Shown one piece after another: positions 54,801 through 58,527 of a stretch of DNA of 64,000 bases; position 1 is the stretch's first letter; every line of letters starts with the position of its first letter. The notes below the pieces were generated by a model that saw only the letters and a program-made list of their open reading frames with translations, did not search any database and was not told where the DNA came from. The stretch comes from Engraulis encrasicolus (lineage: Eukaryota > Chordata > Actinopteri > Clupeiformes > Engraulidae), in contig NC_085872.1 in the NCBI RefSeq assembly GCF_034702125.1, positions 26,898,002 to 26,962,001 of the forward strand, given 5' to 3'. The translations under genes and the position numbers were made by a program.

Positions 54801-57800
54801 AGTCCTCCTCTTCAGATCGGTGGTGTGAGGGCTCCTGCACATCCCATGCAGTGAACATGACCCGAGAATGATCGCTCCATTCAAACAGCAGCTGGGTCTT
54901 TTTGTCATTCAGTCCAATCCACAGCTTATCTGTCTCTCCTGCAAAGGCAAGGAGCACAACCAAGGAAAACACAGCGAATATATTCATTTGAATTTGTTAT
55001 AATTTATTAAAATAGCATTAACAAATTTTCATTAATTTCGTCTTCCGCACTTCAGAAAACCTTTTGGAGTTCCCCAGGTGTGGTGAACTGAAGAACCCCA
55101 TAAGGTTTATGGGGACATTTGTATTGAGGGAACGTGAGGGAACCTCTAAACATTCCCTGAGAAACTGAGAACCCCTACTGTACAGTATGTTCCTCAGAGA
55201 ACATGTAGCTTGACTTCCCCCTCAATGGCAAACAAAACTCTTTAAGGCACTTTTTTCGTTTTTACAGTACTTAACAAATACATACAAATCACATGATTTG
55301 AAGGACTTACTGTAGCCCAGCTGTGAGAGGACAAAGCTTTGTTCCTCTATGTTGTGAATGCTCGCTAAATGTCCACCACCAGCTATGCACTGGGCATTAG
55401 CATCCTTCCATGTCTTCTTTGTGCGGTTCAAGAAATAGCAGTGCCCTGCATATGAAATCCACGGAGCATTGCAAGTAACTGGTGGAGCTGAGAGATAGAA
55501 AGTAGAAAGTTGTTAGGTATGTAGAAATGTACAGAACAAACTATTTTATTACCACCCCAAAGAAGGTGGTGGGTTTTTTGTTCTATTTATCTCTGTTGCC
55601 TTATTTGTCTGCGAGTCCATAGTCAACACTATGCCAAAGTTCTGATTTGCTTTCAATGTATTTTTGAGGACTGAGTGAGAGTGCATTTTTGGTGAGAAAA
55701 GGATATTATTATTTTGAAAAAAAAAAAAAACAATCAGTCCATCTAATACTATTTTGCCTTGACTTGGTAACATTTAATTGGCTTTTTAAAATAATGATTA
55801 CTTGGTGAAATAAAAGTACACATAGGCCTATTTGTCTAATGGCTTTTAGAGATTTTTATGTTTTGGATCCAGATCTTATCCCAGATCTGCTTTTGTTTGG
55901 GTCAAAAATCGGACCACCTGCCACAAGGTCTGCTTTCTAGTTTTTATTGAAATGTAGCATGATGACAATGCCTACCAGGTGTAGCAGTAGCTGAGATTGT
56001 AGTTCTTCTCTGGCAGATATACCCATGTCTTCTGGAGCACAGCTTGTTTTGCCACTCGTAGTTTTGTGCAGTGATTAGGGAGGCACATGACCATCCCGGG
56101 GCTGGATTTGGCTGTCCTGAAATAAAGAATGACAATCGTTATACATTAAACATGTCAATATCAGGCTGCCTTTTTAATGCAGTAATACAAGGAAATGATA
56201 TACAACTAAACCAAACATACCTGATCCCCATCTTAAATAGGAAAATGGATTCCCATCCACCCATTGCCATCCGCTCTCAGAGTTCAGTTGGTTTAACCCG
56301 ATCCAAAGACTGGTTTGGAATTCGTTTGTGATCCCTTTATGTTCAAATGAAATTCAGAATCAGGACGGGCATGTTGCTTTTTTATGCATGCGTTTGTTTT
56401 AGTCTTAGCCTAGTGAAAATGGTCTATGTCTGCCGGCACAGCTGGCCAAACAAGATGTCGTCCACTGTGTGGTGGAGTGTTGTGTCACCTGAGATGAAGG
56501 TCTGCTCCTGGGGCTCAGTGATGCTCAGGAGGTCTGAGTCCTGCTGTTGACAACTCATGCGGGCTTGGTGCCATGTCAGGGCAGAGTTGACGTTCACCTG
56601 GTAATACACACCCGTTAGGGGGTTCTTCTTCCAGCCCTCTGACTCCAAAGGTTGACTTCCTGCAAATTTTGAACAAGTAATTTCAAATAAGCTGATTAAG
56701 TTGTTTTATATTTAACTTTTGTGTTATGTAGTATGCAAGACACTGGTGAGTGTCATAAGAAAAAAATAAAACCTACGTGTTGTGGGGCAGTAGCCCCATT
56801 TGTCGTTGTAGTCTCTGTCTACTGAACACCAATATCGCTGTGTGGGCTCTTCCAGCTTACAATCTGAGTACCACTGGCCTTGATAATGGAAGGGGAAATG
56901 GCAAGGACTACCAAAGGCATTGCCTTGTACTGTGTAGATTTCTGTGAAAAGATGTTTTAATATTTGTTAAAGAGCTGATATTTCGATACTCTTGATTACA
57001 CAAATATACAGATTCAATTTCAAGGAGAATTCCTCTTATTTCAAAACCCAATTGCATTGTTCACCCTTCCCTTGATCTGTCAGTACCTGACGACAGTTTT
57101 TTTTTTCTTTGTTCAACCATGGGTGCATGGTTTGTTTAGACCTTTTTAAAAACAGCATAACACACTCAAAATATCACAAACAAATAAATGAATCTGCGAT
57201 GTTTCATTTAGTTGAGTGAGGCTTTGAATTGCAGCTTTGTGTTCAAACAACACTCAACTCTACACAACGTACAATAAAAAAATTAATTAACTTGGAATTC
57301 TGAGGCAGCTGGTAAACTTCTGATTTCAAGTTAATTTAAATCTTTATTGTCTGTTGTGTGGAGTTGTGTGTGTTGTTTGAACTACAATTCAAAGCTTCAC
57401 ACAACTTAAAATAAAGATTTAAATTAAGTTGGAATTCTGAGGCAGCTTGTGATTTCAAGATAAAGCATGCAGATTTTTTACGGTGTGCAGCAGAATTAAT
57501 TCACTATGTAAATTGTCATCATGACTTGATATAATTTTTACAATGTATCCAATATAACTGCATGGTGGCAAAATGGCATGAAATCGGACGCAATTCTCCT
57601 TTAATAATAGTTGCAGTACATACGTTATTTCTCTTCTTTCAATGATATATTCCTGACCTGGAAAATCAGGCAGTCCAAACATTGCATTGAATAGAGTGCA
57701 TCAAATTCCAGTCGCTTTCAGTCATATTATCTACAGCAGTGTTTCTCAACCTTTTTTTAGGCGAGGCACCCTTTCAATTACTGAACATTTTCAAGGCAAC

Positions 57801-58527
57801 CCCTAAACCCCAAACTGTAACATGGCATCGCATCGGATACCACAAAAGCTTAGAAAATTAACACATTTGGAGACGTCACACAACCTACGTTCGAAGTTGC
57901 AGCTTACTGGGGCGACCTAAATTTACTTTGTGCCTAAATGGCAGATGGAAGACTCCACTGAGCACTGACTAAGCAATACTTCATTAATTTAGACAAATAT
58001 GTGTTAAATTACATAGGCTAATTTATTTATCAGCCACGTTTCTGCGGCACCCCTGACGTGCCCTGGCACCCTGGTTGAGAAACACTGATCTACAGAACTA
58101 CAGTACCAAAAACAGAACCAAATCAATGTAGTCCACGTACCTCGGTATGGGCGCGAGCAAAGCCCCTCCTCGGTGCCATGGATTAGCCACTGGCTGGCAG
58201 TGCTATTGTCTTGGGTGAGTCTGAGAACAGTGTTCTCCTCCTGAGATACGAAAAGATCTGTCCCCTTCAGATTTAGCTTTGTGTTGTTCTTACATTCCCA
58301 CTTCTGCAGGTCACTCTTGTCATCACAGGTGAACCACTGTAGACCTGAGCCATCAGCTCTGCTCCCAGCTCCCAGACACTTTTTCAAGTGAACATTGAAG
58401 ATGCGGTCTTCTGATGTCCAGCGGAACTGCTGACTTGGATGGTTGGAGTCACAGTGGTATAACATCAGGGGCTGACTGCCTCTGAGGCATTTGTTCATAT
58501 TCTCATCATACATAAGAAAATTATCCT
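9262..58527 (-). CDS. mrc1: Macrophage mannose receptor 1-like gene, copy 1 (exons 2-30 of 30)
   Basis: Type I endocytic receptor that binds mannose/fucose/GlcNAc glycans, sulfated sugars and collagen and delivers them to endosomes. I assembled 29 exons from translated motifs and GT/AG sites: 58141-58527, 56777-56941, 56489-56659, 56221-56334, 55976-56116, 55311-55487, 54781-54938, 51551-51664, 49999-50114, 49422-49570, 49134-49333, 48943-49046, 48654-48834, 36709-36847, 36321-36356, 36035-36201, 35723-35781, 29452-29552, 26530-26681, 18819-18921, 18550-18698, 18220-18319, 16322-16548, 16051-16216, 14002-14136, 11174-11290, 10420-10578, 9919-9945, 9262-9527. Every exon length agrees with its entry and exit phase. 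They total 4280 nt; adding a 73-nt exon 1 as in copy 2 gives 1451 codons including the stop. Domain order is ricin-type CysR, FN2, CTLD1-8, TM, tail, exactly that of MRC1. The gene spans over 49 kb because transposons expand its introns. No frameshift or in-frame stop was seen, so it looks functional. Exon 1 was not found. Confidence 0.95.
9919..9945 (-). CDS. mrc1: mrc1 copy 1 exon 29: 27-nt juxtamembrane linker exon
   Basis: About residues 1354-1362, EPRPTVAVP. Acceptor CTTTTCAG, donor GTGAGT, phase 1 both sides. Short, but needed for the frame to be consistent with a 30-exon gene; still the least certain exon, because skipping it would also keep frame. Confidence 0.75.
10420..10578 (-). 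CDS. mrc1: mrc1 copy 1 exon 28: CTLD8 end, lacking two cysteines
   Basis: About residues 1301-1353. [20 protein letters not shown], then [18 protein letters not shown] and GYICKKAK. The two inner CTLD cysteines (human NDCVAL and IHC) read GY and KY here. The outer pair is kept. Acceptor GCATTTAG, donor GTAAGG. Confidence 0.93.
10744..10960 (+). mobile_element. Solo LTR, 217 bp, with 4-bp target-site duplication
   Basis: Begins TGTAGTGTTC and ends AACTTCTACA (inverted TGTAG/CTACA). Flanked by CTGT at 10740-10743 and 10961-10964. An AATAAA lies at about 10886, as expected for a plus-strand LTR. Sits in intron 27 of mrc1. Family not assigned (Ty3/gypsy or BEL). Confidence 0.7.
11174..11290 (-). 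CDS. mrc1: mrc1 copy 1 exon 27: CTLD8, middle
   Basis: About residues 1262-1300. [19 protein letters not shown] and [12 protein letters not shown]; human WIGLFRNVEG matches. Acceptor TTTTTCAG, donor GTAAAA. Confidence 0.94.
11410..11520 (+). repeat. (CA)n tract followed by AT-rich repeats
   Basis: (CA)n to about 11491, then TATATA-rich sequence with ACCGCG. Lies in intron 26. Confidence 0.97.
11870..12392 (+). mobile_element. 3' end of an L2-type LINE
   Basis: A frame at 11938-12061 reads [18 protein letters not shown] and [13 protein letters not shown] then stop, the conserved C-terminus of fish L2-like reverse transcriptase polyproteins. A (TTG)n tail at 12356-12388 follows GTGCTATACAAA. 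Truncated at its 5' end and interrupted near 12080-12300. Confidence 0.7.
12722..13135 (-). repeat. Three tandem units (about 143 bp) containing tRNA-like sequence
   Basis: Near-identical units start near 12722, 12865 and 13009. Each has, on the minus strand, a B-box-like GAGTTCGAATCCCACTCGGA. The third unit also keeps an A-box-like TGGCTCAATGG (about 13120-13130), giving a full tRNA-like head. Best read as a tRNA-derived SINE whose 3' part has been tandemly duplicated. Intron 26. Confidence 0.7.
13136..14001. other. Intron 26 remainder
   Basis: No recognisable repeat or exon. Confidence 0.3.
14002..14136 (-). CDS. mrc1: mrc1 copy 1 exon 26: linker and CTLD8 start
   Basis: About residues 1217-1261. 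[33 protein letters not shown]. Human has GRCPESDHTAWIPFHGHCYY. Acceptor TTCACAG, donor GTATGG; phase 1 out. Confidence 0.93.
14471..15063. mobile_element. PIF/Harbinger-type MITE with TTA duplication
   Basis: Termini CGGCCTGTTCCCACTTT and AAAGTGGGAACGGGCCG are inverted repeats. Flanks are TTA (14468-14470, 15064-15066). No coding capacity. Intron 25. Confidence 0.85.
15114..15237. mobile_element. Small TIR element
   Basis: Termini GGTGCATTTCTCAAAA and TTTTGAGAAATGCACC. 124 bp, inner sequence also partly palindromic. Lies 48 bp from the Harbinger-like MITE. Confidence 0.7.
15240..16050. other. Intron 25 remainder
   Basis: AT-rich; no recognisable feature. Confidence 0.3.
16051..16216 (-). 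CDS. mrc1: mrc1 copy 1 exon 25: CTLD7 end
   Basis: About residues 1162-1216. [35 protein letters not shown] and [10 protein letters not shown]. Closely follows human TDNQYTWTDKW and CVYLDLDGYWKTAHC. Donor GTATGT. Confidence 0.95.
16322..16548 (-). CDS. mrc1: mrc1 copy 1 exon 24: linker and CTLD7, first two thirds
   Basis: About residues 1086-1161. A Pro-rich linker, then [20 protein letters not shown] and [11 protein letters not shown]. Human WIALNSNLTDN aligns across the next splice. The acceptor is ATTACAG, the donor GTAAGT; leaves in phase 0. Confidence 0.94.
16668..16737 (-). mobile_element. hAT terminal fragment
   Basis: Ends GAGTTTGACACCCCTG, the terminus of a widespread vertebrate non-autonomous hAT family, preceded by CCGGCCCATTT. 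Only one end remains. Confidence 0.5.
16791..17011. mobile_element. Harbinger-type MITE, 221 bp, with TAA duplication
   Basis: Termini TGCCTTGTGTACACCA and TGGTGTACACAAGGCA; flanked by TAA at 16788-16790 and 17012-17014. Confidence 0.85.
17443..17797. mobile_element. TIR element, about 355 bp
   Basis: Termini TTACCGGGCGGATAGACC and GGTCTATTCACCCGGTAA. Internal CGCGA-rich inverted segments. I could not find a clean target duplication. Confidence 0.65.
17817..17921. repeat. Inverted-repeat hairpin with GGGCCA..TGGCCC core
   Basis: About 28-bp arms (GCTCCCATTTACTTCATT and its complement) around GACGTTTCGGGCCACCCTGG. On the minus strand the centre resembles a degenerate hammerhead-type stem II followed by GAAAC, but CTGATGA is not intact. 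Confidence 0.6.
18220..18319 (-). CDS. mrc1: mrc1 copy 1 exon 23: CTLD6 end
   Basis: About residues 1053-1085. [32 protein letters not shown]. Acceptor ACTCTAG, donor GTAAGG; phase 0 in, phase 1 out. Confidence 0.9.
18550..18698 (-). CDS. mrc1: mrc1 copy 1 exon 22: CTLD6, middle
   Basis: About residues 1003-1052. [33 protein letters not shown] and YAASIR. No EPN. Leaves in phase 0, donor GTAAAT. Confidence 0.92.
18819..18921 (-). CDS. mrc1: mrc1 copy 1 exon 21: CTLD6, first third
   Basis: About residues 969-1002. [20 protein letters not shown] and [14 protein letters not shown]. The acceptor is CTCTAG, the donor GTTTGT; leaves in phase 1. Confidence 0.93.
18922..20037. other. Intron 20, first part
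   Basis: A short (TG)n at about 18984-19001 with degenerate continuation. No other feature recognised. Confidence 0.4.
20095..20117 (+). repeat. (CCGT)n short tandem repeat
   Basis: CCTCCGTCCGTCCGTCCGTC. Confidence 0.9.
20393..20700. repeat. Tandem duplication, two units of about 155 bp
   Basis: 20393-20549 and 20550-20700 share GATAGAGGGGCGTTTGCATT, CGTAATTAGTTGACAGG, CTCTTCCTCTAAACGTGG and ATAACATTCACATTTTCC with few differences. Confidence 0.9.
21212..23245 (-). mobile_element. Long solo LTR, about 2.03 kb, with 4-bp target duplication
   Basis: Plus-strand ends TGTAGGGTCT and GGTCCCTACA; flanked by ATAC (21208-21211, 23246-23249). On the minus strand CAATAAAAGTGC at about 21610-21622 offers a poly(A) signal, which sets the orientation. 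GC-rich 22300-22750 has only spurious short frames. Intron 20. Superfamily unknown. Confidence 0.65.
21755..21870. repeat. (GA)n-rich stretches
   Basis: Two short AGAGAG tracts (about 21755-21785 and 21850-21872) inside the solo LTR. Confidence 0.85.
23941..24453. other. Intron 20, unannotated part
   Basis: No feature recognised. Confidence 0.3.
24454..24710. repeat. Direct repeat pair of about 75 bp
   Basis: 24454-24525 and 24628-24700 share GGTTTTATGA, GAAGTCTTTG, AACTGG, TTTAAT and ATCTGAGCTT or ATGTGAGCTT with scattered changes. Confidence 0.6.
24711..26529. other. Intron 20, last part
   Basis: No recognisable repeat or exon. Short open frames lack codon or family support. Confidence 0.3.
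26530..26681 (-). CDS. mrc1: mrc1 copy 1 exon 20: CTLD5 end, linker, CTLD6 first cysteines
   Basis: About residues 918-968. [18 protein letters not shown] closes CTLD5. The position of human WND reads LTN, so the calcium site is gone. A Pro/Ala linker and [13 protein letters not shown] follow, opening CTLD6. Donor GTGAGC. Confidence 0.93.
27189..27294. repeat. 26-bp-arm hairpin at the edge of the nested retroelement
   Basis: Arms 27189-27214 and 27269-27294 (GAGGTTGTTCCGGGACACCC and its complement) differ at one base by eye, around an 54-bp loop. Confidence 0.8.
27359..28387 (+). pseudogene. C-terminal part of a non-LTR retroelement polyprotein (zinc knuckle and nuclease-like domain)
   Basis: A long open frame (about 340 residues) with no stop. 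It holds [20 protein letters not shown], a zinc-knuckle-like [17 protein letters not shown] followed by [10 protein letters not shown], then [18 protein letters not shown] and KYQQLAQDC, which resemble a PD-(D/E)XK restriction-like endonuclease fold. Similar tails follow reverse transcriptase in fish retroelements. The reverse transcriptase itself is missing, so this is a 5'-truncated copy. It ends in a TGA at 28385 and a tail with AACACCCCGTGATGG. A host gene seems unlikely, but the intact frame is notable. Confidence 0.6.
28740..28858. repeat. (AAT)n-rich tract
   Basis: Interrupted AATAAT/GATAAT repeats inside the TIR element. Confidence 0.95.
29452..29552 (-). CDS. mrc1: mrc1 copy 1 exon 19: CTLD5 middle, EPN replaced
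   Basis: About residues 884-917. [19 protein letters not shown] then [13 protein letters not shown]. Human has WMDGSKVDYVSWATGEPNF here, so the EPN tripeptide reads QPQ. The acceptor is GTTGCCAG, the donor GTAGGT. Transposon ends lie within about 60 bp on both sides. Confidence 0.92.
29605..29821 (+). mobile_element. Candidate 5' LTR of a Ty3/gypsy element, followed by primer-binding site
   Basis: Begins TGTCATGTAG, contains GTCAGT repeats and an AATAAA (29755-29760), ends ACGCCACA. Immediately downstream (29822-29833) TGGTGTCAGAAG matches the complement of the 3' end of tRNA-Leu, the expected primer site. No partner LTR found in the window. Confidence 0.6.
30020..32595. mobile_element. Possible insertion bounded by inverted GTAGATAGAGGGAGTC
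   Basis: GACGTAGATAGAGGGAGTC (about 30020-30038) recurs inverted at about 32571-32590. This would separate the primer-binding site from the gag-like region. Interior has no recognised coding sequence. Confidence 0.4.
32803..33323 (+). pseudogene. Ty3/gypsy-type gag remnant
   Basis: Reads [55 protein letters not shown], the capsid-like region typical of fish Ty3/gypsy gag. A TAA interrupts the frame at 33136-33138, after PGESV, and another stop follows near 33304, so it is dead. The nucleic-acid-binding part resumes at 33867, beyond a MITE. Confidence 0.75.
33324..33726. mobile_element. TIR MITE inserted in the gypsy remnant
   Basis: Inverted ends AAAATC..GCTTCGTGGTGCC and GGCACCACGAAGC..GATTTT. 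Holds a (CT)n-rich stretch at 33592-33648. Confidence 0.7.
33867..34275 (+). pseudogene. Ty3/gypsy-type zinc knuckle and aspartic protease remnant
   Basis: [20 protein letters not shown] then [14 protein letters not shown] give two knuckle-like motifs; [13 protein letters not shown] is a retroviral-type aspartic protease active site. The frame breaks after SPGGTVA, where an ACCATGG-rich repeat begins. No reverse transcriptase or integrase recognised further on. Confidence 0.75.
34280..34812. mobile_element. ACCATGGTT-rich repeat with nested SINE
   Basis: Several copies of AAACCATGGTT and AACCATAGTC in both orientations at its two ends (34280-34370 and 34675-34812), consistent with a palindromic MITE split by a SINE. 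Confidence 0.55.
34383..34500 (+). mobile_element. tRNA-derived SINE head
   Basis: GGCGTGGTGTAATGGTTAGG has an A box (TGGTGTAATGG); GGTAACGATCCCACCTTTAC is a B-box derivative of GGTTCGAATCCCAC. The order and spacing fit a tRNA-derived SINE. Confidence 0.7.
34813..35722. other. Intron 18 remainder
   Basis: No exon or clear repeat. A small AGGTTATCTCATAATTATGAGATAACCT palindrome core lies at about 35162-35190. Confidence 0.35.
35723..35781 (-). CDS. mrc1: mrc1 copy 1 exon 18: CTLD5 WIGL segment
   Basis: About residues 865-883. A 59-nt exon encoding [19 protein letters not shown]. The acceptor is AAGTACAG, the donor GTAAGT; leaves in phase 2. Confidence 0.9.
36035..36201 (-). CDS. mrc1: mrc1 copy 1 exon 17: CTLD5, first third
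   Basis: About residues 809-864. [38 protein letters not shown] and FLHTQ; human has PPVTEDGWVIYKDYQYYF. Leaves in phase 0, donor GTGATT. Confidence 0.95.
36321..36356 (-). CDS. mrc1: mrc1 copy 1 exon 16: short linker exon
   Basis: About residues 797-808. A 36-nt exon encoding [11 protein letters not shown]. The acceptor is TTGACAG and the donor GTGAGT; phase 1 on both sides. It corresponds to the Pro-rich CTLD4-CTLD5 linker. Confidence 0.82.
36709..36847 (-). CDS. mrc1: mrc1 copy 1 exon 15: CTLD4 end with EPN and WND sugar-binding motifs
   Basis: About residues 751-796. [27 protein letters not shown] and FYCEIHK. EPN plus WND is the calcium-dependent mannose-type signature, at the same place as in the main carbohydrate-binding domain of mammalian MRC1. 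Follows an 11.8-kb intron. Confidence 0.96.
38640..39540 (+). pseudogene. Decayed L2-type LINE reverse transcriptase
   Basis: 38945-39070 reads [12 protein letters not shown] and [10 protein letters not shown], paralleling [12 protein letters not shown] and [10 protein letters not shown] of the better copy at 41258. 39345-39500 parallels its ISDDLSWT region (INDDLFWT). Many frameshifts. Confidence 0.6.
39606..40051 (+). mobile_element. Complete TRIM (miniature LTR retrotransposon), 446 bp, with tRNA-like LTRs
   Basis: Two 154-bp LTRs (39606-39759, 39898-40051) start TG and end CA; about 16 differences. Exact 5-bp target duplication ACCAT (39601-39605, 40052-40056). The 138-bp internal part starts with primer-binding site TGGTGTCAGAAGTGGGAT (39762-39779), complementary to tRNA-Leu(CAA), and ends with polypurine GAAGGGGAAGACAG. 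No coding capacity. Each LTR has A-box-like TGGTGTAGCGG and a B-box-like GTTTCGATTCT or GGTTCTAGGC. Confidence 0.9.
40458..40868. mobile_element. Palindromic MITE with TTAA target duplication
   Basis: Termini AGGGACAGTTTGGTCAATTT and its complement; arms of roughly 150-170 bp. TTAA at 40454-40457 and 40869-40872, as made by piggyBac-like or Kolobok-like transposases. Confidence 0.88.
41231..43203 (+). mobile_element. 5'-truncated L2-type LINE inserted in a foldback arm
   Basis: 41258-41980 is an open frame holding reverse transcriptase blocks: [50 protein letters not shown] and the catalytic FADDTT, then [17 protein letters not shown]. After a stop at 41978 the C-terminal part continues in another frame ([26 protein letters not shown]) to about 42495. 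A 3' UTR with CA repeats and a tail CAATAAAACCTACC follows. No endonuclease domain: 5' truncated. At least one frameshift, so inactive. Confidence 0.85.
42595..42855 (+). repeat. (CA)n tracts
   Basis: Three ACAC-rich blocks within the LINE 3' region, the longest about 42683-42762. Confidence 0.98.
43516..43790. mobile_element. Partial copy of the hAT MITE seen at 5912
   Basis: Starts TTGGTAACACTTTATAATTATGG and shares GCATTAACAAATGCTTG and CAAACATTTAC with 5912-6272; the right terminus is missing. Confidence 0.7.
43791..44448. other. Intron 14, unannotated part
   Basis: Contains several AATAACGTAATA-type repeats at 43780-43945. No coding feature. Confidence 0.35.
45637..47844. mobile_element. 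hAT-type element, 2.2 kb, 8-bp target duplication GATAATAC
   Basis: Starts CAGGGCTTGAAAACGAA and ends CGGTTCGGAGGCCTG; flanked by GATAATAC at 45629-45636 and 47845-47852. Inner ends are rich in CGTTCC/GTTTCCG. No transposase recognised. Contains the 47331-47642 insertion. Confidence 0.85.
47331..47642. mobile_element. Penelope-like insertion: perfect palindrome with two hammerhead cores
   Basis: Arms 47331-47424 and 47434-47527 look perfectly complementary around a 9-base spacer. Each arm has CTGATGA + stem II (AGGCCAATGTTTGGCC) + GAAAC: plus strand 47441-47467, minus strand 47416-47390. The insertion is flanked by a 14-bp duplication AAAATCGTGCACTT (47317-47330, 47643-47656). Hammerheads of this form occur in Penelope-like elements, which also make target duplications of this size. 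Confidence 0.7.
48654..48834 (-). CDS. mrc1: mrc1 copy 1 exon 14: CTLD4, middle, with aromatic/proline-rich insertion
   Basis: About residues 690-750. [20 protein letters not shown] is the WIGL-like core. It is preceded by a stretch rich in Pro, Trp, Tyr and His ([14 protein letters not shown] then [13 protein letters not shown]) that is longer than the human exon. The donor GTGAGT at 48653 lies about 10 bp from what looks like a transposon end. Confidence 0.92.
48943..49046 (-). CDS. mrc1: mrc1 copy 1 exon 13: CTLD4, first helix region
   Basis: About residues 656-689. [19 protein letters not shown] and [13 protein letters not shown]. The acceptor is TTTTCAAAG, the donor GTAAGC; leaves in phase 2. 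Confidence 0.92.
49134..49333 (-). CDS. mrc1: mrc1 copy 1 exon 12: CTLD3 end, linker, CTLD4 start
   Basis: About residues 589-655. [37 protein letters not shown], a Thr/Pro linker, then [16 protein letters not shown] opening CTLD4. Leaves in phase 0; the donor GTTCAT is weak but matches the human exon boundary after CFK. Confidence 0.93.
49422..49570 (-). CDS. mrc1: mrc1 copy 1 exon 11: CTLD3, middle
   Basis: About residues 539-588. [28 protein letters not shown] and THWNARMPG match human MVGLRPEKYFW and HWNSDMPG. Enters in phase 2, leaves in phase 1 with donor GTGAGT. Confidence 0.96.
49999..50114 (-). CDS. mrc1: mrc1 copy 1 exon 10: CTLD3, first third
   Basis: About residues 501-538. [29 protein letters not shown] and HLVDLPDR. 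The acceptor is CTCTAG, the donor GTAATA; leaves in phase 2. Confidence 0.93.
50618..51447. mobile_element. hAT-type element with 8-bp duplication GTCTACTG
   Basis: Ends CAGGGGTGGGCAA and TTGCCCACTTCTG; flanks GTCTACTG at 50610-50617 and 51448-51455. Carries GGCCGCATGTGGCC near its right end, as in common vertebrate non-autonomous hATs. Interrupted by a Harbinger-type MITE. Intron 9. Confidence 0.9.
50785..51288. mobile_element. Harbinger-type MITE nested in the hAT element
   Basis: Ends GGGCGCGATCACA and TGTGATCGCGCCC with TTA on both sides (50782-50784, 51289-51291). Confidence 0.88.
51551..51664 (-). CDS. mrc1: mrc1 copy 1 exon 9: CTLD2 end, CTLD3 first cysteine
   Basis: About residues 463-500. 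[19 protein letters not shown] closes CTLD2; NNIGCKA opens CTLD3. Enters and leaves in phase 0; the donor is GTGAGT. Confidence 0.94.
52445..52955 (-). pseudogene. Inverted duplicate of the 3' part of the transposon frame
   Basis: Minus-strand frame matching 53429-53947 almost residue for residue ([40 protein letters not shown]), with small changes such as loss of three residues near LSMD. Confidence 0.8.
53188..53947 (+). pseudogene. Transposon-derived reading frame (unclassified transposase-like)
   Basis: The centre encodes [34 protein letters not shown] and [20 protein letters not shown], a block I know from abundant uncharacterised fish and invertebrate transposon proteins; the spaced Asp and Gly/Lys residues suggest a DDE-type catalytic fold, unproven. 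After a TAA near 53394 the frame continues to 53947 as [18 protein letters not shown] and [15 protein letters not shown]. The stop makes it a pseudogene. Confidence 0.55.
54781..54938 (-). CDS. mrc1: mrc1 copy 1 exon 8: CTLD2, middle
   Basis: About residues 410-462. Contains [18 protein letters not shown] and [18 protein letters not shown], very like human CTLD2. It carries EPS rather than EPN. It leaves in phase 0 with donor GTAAGA. The downstream intron is almost entirely one transposon. Confidence 0.96.
55311..55487 (-). CDS. mrc1: mrc1 copy 1 exon 7: CTLD2, first third
   Basis: About residues 351-409. Contains [19 protein letters not shown] and [15 protein letters not shown], ending SQLGYR across the splice. 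The acceptor is CTCTCAG and the donor GTAAGT. Confidence 0.95.
55555..55975. other. Intron 6
   Basis: A-rich run at 55717-55731; otherwise nothing recognised. Confidence 0.35.
55976..56116 (-). CDS. mrc1: mrc1 copy 1 exon 6: CTLD1 end and linker
   Basis: About residues 304-350. Contains GWSCASL, WQNKLC and GYICQRR, then a Ser/Thr/Ala linker. No EPN or WND motif, as in mammalian CTLD1. The donor is GTAGGC. Confidence 0.95.
56221..56334 (-). CDS. mrc1: mrc1 copy 1 exon 5: CTLD1, middle
   Basis: About residues 266-303. Shows the WIGLN CTLD hallmark in [20 protein letters not shown], followed by NPFSYLRW. The acceptor is CATAAAG, a short polypyrimidine tract but in phase; the donor is GTATGT. 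Confidence 0.94.
56489..56659 (-). CDS. mrc1: mrc1 copy 1 exon 4: CTLD1, first third
   Basis: About residues 209-265. Contains [24 protein letters not shown] and [12 protein letters not shown], which match the start of human MRC1 CTLD1 closely. Phase 1 in and out; the donor is GTGACA. Confidence 0.96.
56777..56941 (-). CDS. mrc1: mrc1 copy 1 exon 3: fibronectin type II domain
   Basis: About residues 154-208. All four FN2 cysteines are present ([35 protein letters not shown]). The acceptor is TTTTCACAG and the donor GTAGGT. In MRC1 this domain binds denatured collagen. The collagen-pocket aromatic residues appear kept. Confidence 0.97.
57040..57475. repeat. Local direct and inverted repeats in intron 2
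   Basis: TTGGAATTCTGAGGCAGCT occurs at about 57292 and 57429. GTTCAAACAACACTCAACTC near 57240 is partly inverted near 57360-57385. 57045-57105 resembles one half of the TTAA palindrome at 40458 (TTCACCCTTCCCTTGATCTG). Confidence 0.55.
57737..58087. mobile_element. hAT-type MITE, 351 bp, 8-bp duplication ATCTACAG
   Basis: Ends CAGTGTTTCTCAACC and GGTTGAGAAACACTG, flanked by ATCTACAG at 57729-57736 and 58088-58095. Lies 54 bp from exon 2. Confidence 0.92.
58141..58527 (-). CDS. mrc1: mrc1 copy 1 exon 2: ricin-type cysteine-rich domain
   Basis: Encodes about residues 25-153 of the model. Key stretches are [38 protein letters not shown] and GLCSRPYRG. The acceptor is CAACAG and the donor is GTACGT at 58140; the exon enters and leaves in phase 1. 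In mammals this domain binds sulfated GalNAc/Gal. A nearly identical exon begins copy 2 at 6632-7018. Confidence 0.97.

Noticed and set aside
54721..54987. A frame opening [17 protein letters not shown] just before CTLD2, looking like a secreted lectin start
   Set aside because: The hydrophobic part is the polypyrimidine tract and intron before exon 8. The acceptor GCAG and phase-1 join to exon 7 explain it fully.
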